In this document: positions 12,835 to 15,614 of the stretch, piece after piece | Layout: every line of letters begins with the position of its first letter | How positions within the stretch are numbered: position 1 is the first letter of the stretch | Assembly: GCA_020442545.1 (NCBI GenBank) | Contig: JAGRJX010000046.1 | Span: forward strand, 1 to 15,614 | Origin: Lysobacterales bacterium | Lineage (GTDB): Bacteria > Pseudomonadota > Gammaproteobacteria > Xanthomonadales > Xanthomonadaceae | Direction of reading: 5' to 3' | Length of the DNA: 15,614 bases | Notes under the pieces: model-generated | What the model was told of the DNA's origin: nothing | The model's input: only the letters and a program-made list of their open reading frames with translations | Database searches by the model: none | Made by a program: the position numbers and the translations under genes

Positions 12835-14114
12835 GCAGCTTGCTGCCGTGGCTGATTGTCGCACTGCTCGCGGCGCTCGGCGCGCCGCTGTTTGCGCTGA
12901 TTGCAGCGGCCGCGCTGATTGGCTTCCATGCCGCCGGCTACGACCTGACTGTCGTTGCCGTCGAAATCTATCGCCTGAGTGAGCTGCCGGGACTGATCGC
13001 GATCCCGCTGTTCACGCTGGCCGGCTACCTGCTGGGCGAAAGCGGCGCGCCGAAGCGGCTGGTGCGCCTGTCCAATGCCTTGCTGGGCTGGCTGCCGGGC
13101 GGACTCGCCATCGTGGCGCTGGTGGCCTGTGCGCTGTTCACGGCGTTCACCGGTGCGTCCGGCGTGACCATCGTCGCCATGGGTGGACTGCTGTTCCCTG
13201 CGCTGGCGCATGCCGGCTATCGGGAGCGCTTTAACCTCGGCCTGATCACCAGTTCCGGCTCGCTGGGCCTGCTGTTCGCACCCTCGCTGCCGCTGATCCT
13301 CTACGGTTTCGTGGCCGGCCAGCTGGGTACGGATCCGCCGGTGACGGTGGAGTCATTGTTTCTCGCCGGCTTGTTGCCAGGCCTGCTGATGGTCTACCTG
13401 CTGTCGCTCTACGCCATGTGGAATGGCCGACATCTGGTCGCCGAGACCCGCACGTTCGACGCCCGCGAGCTGCGCGACGCACTGCTGGACGCCGGCTGGG
13501 AATTGCCGCTGCCGTTCCTCGTGCTCGGCGGCATCTATTCCGGCGTACTGGCGGCTAGCGAAGCGGCGGCCGTCACCGCGCTCTACGTGCTGGTGGTCGC
13601 CACGCTGGTAAAACGCGAAATCGGCTTGCGAAAGCTGATCGACACCATGTCCGAGGCCATGCGTCTGGTGGGTGCCATTCTGTTGATCCTTGGCGTCGCC
13701 CTCGCGCTCAGTAACTGGCTGGTCGATCAGGAGGTGCCGTCGCGTCTTTTCGAGCTCCTGCAGACGCACGTCAGCAGCCCACTGGCTTTCCTGCTGTTGC
13801 TGAATCTGTTCCTGCTGGTCGTTGGCATGCTGCTCGACGTGTTCTCGGCGGTGGTGATCCTGGTGCCGCTTCTGGTGCCAGTCGCCATGCGCTACGGCAT
13901 CGATCCCGTGCACCTTGGCATCATCCTGCTGGCCAACCTGCAGCTGGGCTATTTCACGCCACCGGTCGGGATGAATCTGTTCATTGCCAGCTACCGGTTC
14001 GATGTCCCGGTTACGAAGCTTGTCCGCAGCTGCTTGCCGTTCTTCCTGATTCTGGCCGCCGCCGTGCTGCTGATCACCTACTGTCCGGCCCTGTCGCTGG
14101 CGCTGGTCCGATGA
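12831..14114 (+). CDS. dctM: TRAP transporter large permease subunit (DctM family)
   Basis: The 427-residue product is the ion-coupled permease of the TRAP system, usually sodium-driven, with about eleven or twelve membrane segments. Family features include IPLFTLAGYLLGESGAPKRL near residue 60, TAFTGASGVTIVAMGGLLFPAL, GGIYSGVLAASEAAAVTALY and, near the C-terminus, LANLQLGYFTPPVGMNLF with the typical TPPVG signature. It works with DctQ in the inner membrane and receives ligand from DctP. Length is normal for the DctM family. GTG start overlaps dctQ by four bases. It is last in the transporter operon; 76 bases then separate it from guaB, with no obvious terminator between them. Confidence 0.93.
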   Translation: MSSLLPWLIVALLAALGAPLFALIAAAALIGFHAAGYDLTVVAVEIYRLSELPGLIAIPLFTLAGYLLGESGAPKRLVRLSNALLGWLPGGLAIVALVACALFTAFTGASGVTIVAMGGLLFPALAHAGYRERFNLGLITSSGSLGLLFAPSLPLILYGFVAGQLGTDPPVTVESLFLAGLLPGLLMVYLLSLYAMWNGRHLVAETRTFDARELRDALLDAGWELPLPFLVLGGIYSGVLAASEAAAVTALYVLVVATLVKREIGLRKLIDTMSEAMRLVGAILLILGVALALSNWLVDQEVPSRLFELLQTHVSSPLAFLLLLNLFLLVVGMLLDVFSAVVILVPLLVPVAMRYGIDPVHLGIILLANLQLGYFTPPVGMNLFIASYRFDVPVTKLVRSCLPFFLILAAAVLLITYCPALSLALVR

Positions 14115-14133
14115 CCGCCAGGCATTGCGCGGA

Positions 14134-14183
14134 TCGACCGGGCTCCCCGACACTGCTAAAATTGGCGGTTTAACCCGCAGGAG
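14134..14183 (+). promoter_or_regulatory. Candidate guaB promoter and ribosome binding site
   Basis: TCGACC (14134-14139) and TAAAAT (14157-14162), 17 bases apart, could form a sigma-70 promoter (about four and five of six consensus matches). A strong ribosome site AGGAG at 14179-14183 lies seven bases before the guaB ATG. A short GCGG/CCGC dyad sits between the -10 and the ribosome site. Confidence 0.45.
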
Positions 14184-14190
14184 CAGGCGT

Positions 14191-15614
14191 ATGCGTCTCA
14201 AGACCGAAGCTTTGACCTTTGACGACGTTTCCCTGATCCCGGCGCATTCGGCGGTGCTGCCGCGCGACGTCCGGCTCAACAGTCGCCTGACGCGCGACAT
14301 ATCGCTGAATATTCCGATCCTTGCGGCCGCCATGGACACCGTCACCGAGGCGCGGCTGGCCGTCGCCATGGCCCAGCTGGGCGGTATCGGCATCATCCAC
14401 AAGAACATGCCCGCCGAGCAGCAGGCCGCCGAAGTCCGCCTGGTCAAGAAGTTCGAGTCCGGCGTCATTCGCGACCCGATCACGGTCGGTCCGCAGACCT
14501 CGATCCGCGAGGTGCTGTCGCTTACCGGCAGCCACAACATTTCCGGCGTGCCGGTGGTCGATGGCGGCAAGCTGGTCGGCATCGTTACCAGTCGCGACCT
14601 ACGCTTCGAGAAAAAGCTCGACGACCCGGTGCGCAACATCATGACCCGCGAGGATCGCCTGGTGACGGTAAAGGAGGGCGCGCCGGAAGACGACGTGCTG
14701 CAGCTCCTCCACAAGTACCGCATCGAAAAGGTTCTGGTGGTCAATGACGACTTCGAACTGCGCGGCTTGATCACGGTCAAGGACATCCAGAAGTCCCGCG
14801 ACAACCCCGAGGCTGCCAAGGACAGCAGCGAGCGCCTGCTGGTTGGTGCGGCGGTCGGCGTCGGCGGTGACACCGAGGCGCGCATCGAAGGCCTGGTGGC
14901 GGCCGGCGTGGACGTGGTGATTGTCGACACCGCGCACGGCCATGCGCAGGGCGTGCTGGACCGCGTCGCCTGGGTCAAGAAGCGCTACCCGGGCGTGCAG
15001 GTGGTGGGTGGCAACATCGTGACGGGTGATGCCGCACTGGCGCTGATGGATGCCGGTGCGGATGCGGTCAAGGTGGGTGTTGGTCCCGGCTCGATCTGCA
15101 CTACCCGCGTGGTTGCCGGCGTCGGCGTGCCGCAGATCACCGCCGTCAACATGGTGGCTGAAGCGCTACAGGACCGCATTCCGCTGATCGCCGACGGTGG
15201 CATCCGCTATTCGGGCGACATCGCCAAGGCCATTGTTGCCGGCGCATCGACGGTGATGATTGGCGGTCTGTTTGCGGGCACCGAGGAGGGACCGGGCGAA
15301 GTCGAGCTGTACCAGGGTCGCAGCTACAAGAGCTATCGCGGCATGGGCTCGCTGGGTGCCATGCAGATGGGCAGCAAGGACCGCTACTTCCAGGACGCCT
15401 CCGACGCCGACAAGCTGGTGCCCGAAGGCATCGAAGGCCGCGTGCCGTACCGCGGGCCGCTGCGCAACGTTGTGCATCAGCTGGTCGGCGGCCTGCGCGC
15501 ATCGATGGGCTACGTCGGCTGCGCCACCATCGAAGACATGCGCACCAAGCCGGAATTCGTGCAGATCAGCAACGCCGGCAGCCGTGAAAGCCACGTCCAC
15601 GACGTGCAGATCAC
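14191..15614 (+). CDS. guaB: IMP dehydrogenase (3' truncated by window end)
   Basis: GuaB oxidises IMP to XMP with NAD+, the committed step of guanine nucleotide synthesis, in the cytoplasm. The window holds 474 complete codons. E. coli GuaB has 488 residues and the last visible residues (RESHVHDVQIT) align about a dozen from its end, so only the tail is missing. The barrel domain starts RLKTEALTFDDVSLIPAHS; two CBS domains lie at about 92-205 (ISGVPVVDGGKLVGIVTSRD, EKVLVVNDDFELRGLIT). The catalytic loop GPGSICTTR places the nucleophile at Cys303 (E. coli Cys305). The flap follows as GSLGAM and later EGRVPYRGPL. A strong AGGAG ribosome site supports the ATG. It lies downstream of the TRAP genes on the same strand, likely with its own promoter. 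Confidence 0.97.
   Translation, partial: MRLKTEALTFDDVSLIPAHSAVLPRDVRLNSRLTRDISLNIPILAAAMDTVTEARLAVAMAQLGGIGIIHKNMPAEQQAAEVRLVKKFESGVIRDPITVGPQTSIREVLSLTGSHNISGVPVVDGGKLVGIVTSRDLRFEKKLDDPVRNIMTREDRLVTVKEGAPEDDVLQLLHKYRIEKVLVVNDDFELRGLITVKDIQKSRDNPEAAKDSSERLLVGAAVGVGGDTEARIEGLVAAGVDVVIVDTAHGHAQGVLDRVAWVKKRYPGVQVVGGNIVTGDAALALMDAGADAVKVGVGPGSICTTRVVAGVGVPQITAVNMVAEALQDRIPLIADGGIRYSGDIAKAIVAGASTVMIGGLFAGTEEGPGEVELYQGRSYKSYRGMGSLGAMQMGSKDRYFQDASDADKLVPEGIEGRVPYRGPLRNVVHQLVGGLRASMGYVGCATIEDMRTKPEFVQISNAGSRESHVHDVQI

Noticed and set aside
13353..14978. Very long open frame of 541 codons on the minus strand opposite dctM and guaB
   Set aside because: Its translation is low-complexity (Ser/Thr/Arg, Gln/His-rich) and it lies opposite two well-supported genes; it is a by-product of GC-rich codon use.
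1..15614. CRISPR arrays, tRNA or rRNA genes, insertion sequences, prophage or defence genes
   Set aside because: No regularly spaced direct repeats, tRNA-like folds, transposase or integrase reading frames were seen on either strand.

Overview
The window is GC-rich, tightly packed bacterial DNA. Protein sequences (FolD, MoeA, GuaB, NarH/NarI) look gammaproteobacterial. A REP-type repeat with the GTAG-GAGCGGC core at about 7825 resembles repeats of Xanthomonadales-like genomes and pseudomonads, so I infer a gammaproteobacterium, possibly near Xanthomonadales, able to respire nitrate. The genus cannot be fixed from this sequence.

Bases 1-4161 (+ strand) are the 3' part of a respiratory nitrate reductase operon: end of narH, narJ, narI, a cytoplasmic parvulin-type prolyl isomerase and a NarK1-type nitrate transporter. 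narH/narJ and narJ/narI overlap by 4 bases. A small perfect hairpin separates the isomerase gene from narK.

Bases 4240-6180 (- strand) hold three genes read toward narK: a small conserved protein of unknown function, a 111-residue protein with three membrane segments, and a ten-segment TDT/SLAC1-family carrier or channel. Bases 6181-6523 hold no convincing gene, only two short dyads.

Bases 6524-8997 (+) hold molybdenum cofactor genes: moeA, then a rhodanese-ThiF/MoeB fusion. A REP pair in inverted orientation lies between them. Nitrate reductase needs this cofactor, so the placement makes sense. A DUF1244 gene (9312-9010, -) follows. It is divergent from folD, and a strong imperfect hairpin sits between the two.

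Bases 9438-14114 (+) hold folD, overlapping by 4 bases a TatT-type lipoprotein gene, then dctP, dctQ and dctM of a TRAP transporter. The binding protein has Trp where most TRAP binding proteins have the carboxylate-binding Arg, which suggests a ligand other than a simple C4-dicarboxylate. The window ends inside guaB (IMP dehydrogenase), about a dozen codons before its expected stop.

Nothing in the window is a clearly new system. The best leads are the TDT/3-TM pair beside the nitrate reductase operon, the TatT-TRAP system with its altered binding site, and several unexplained dyads.
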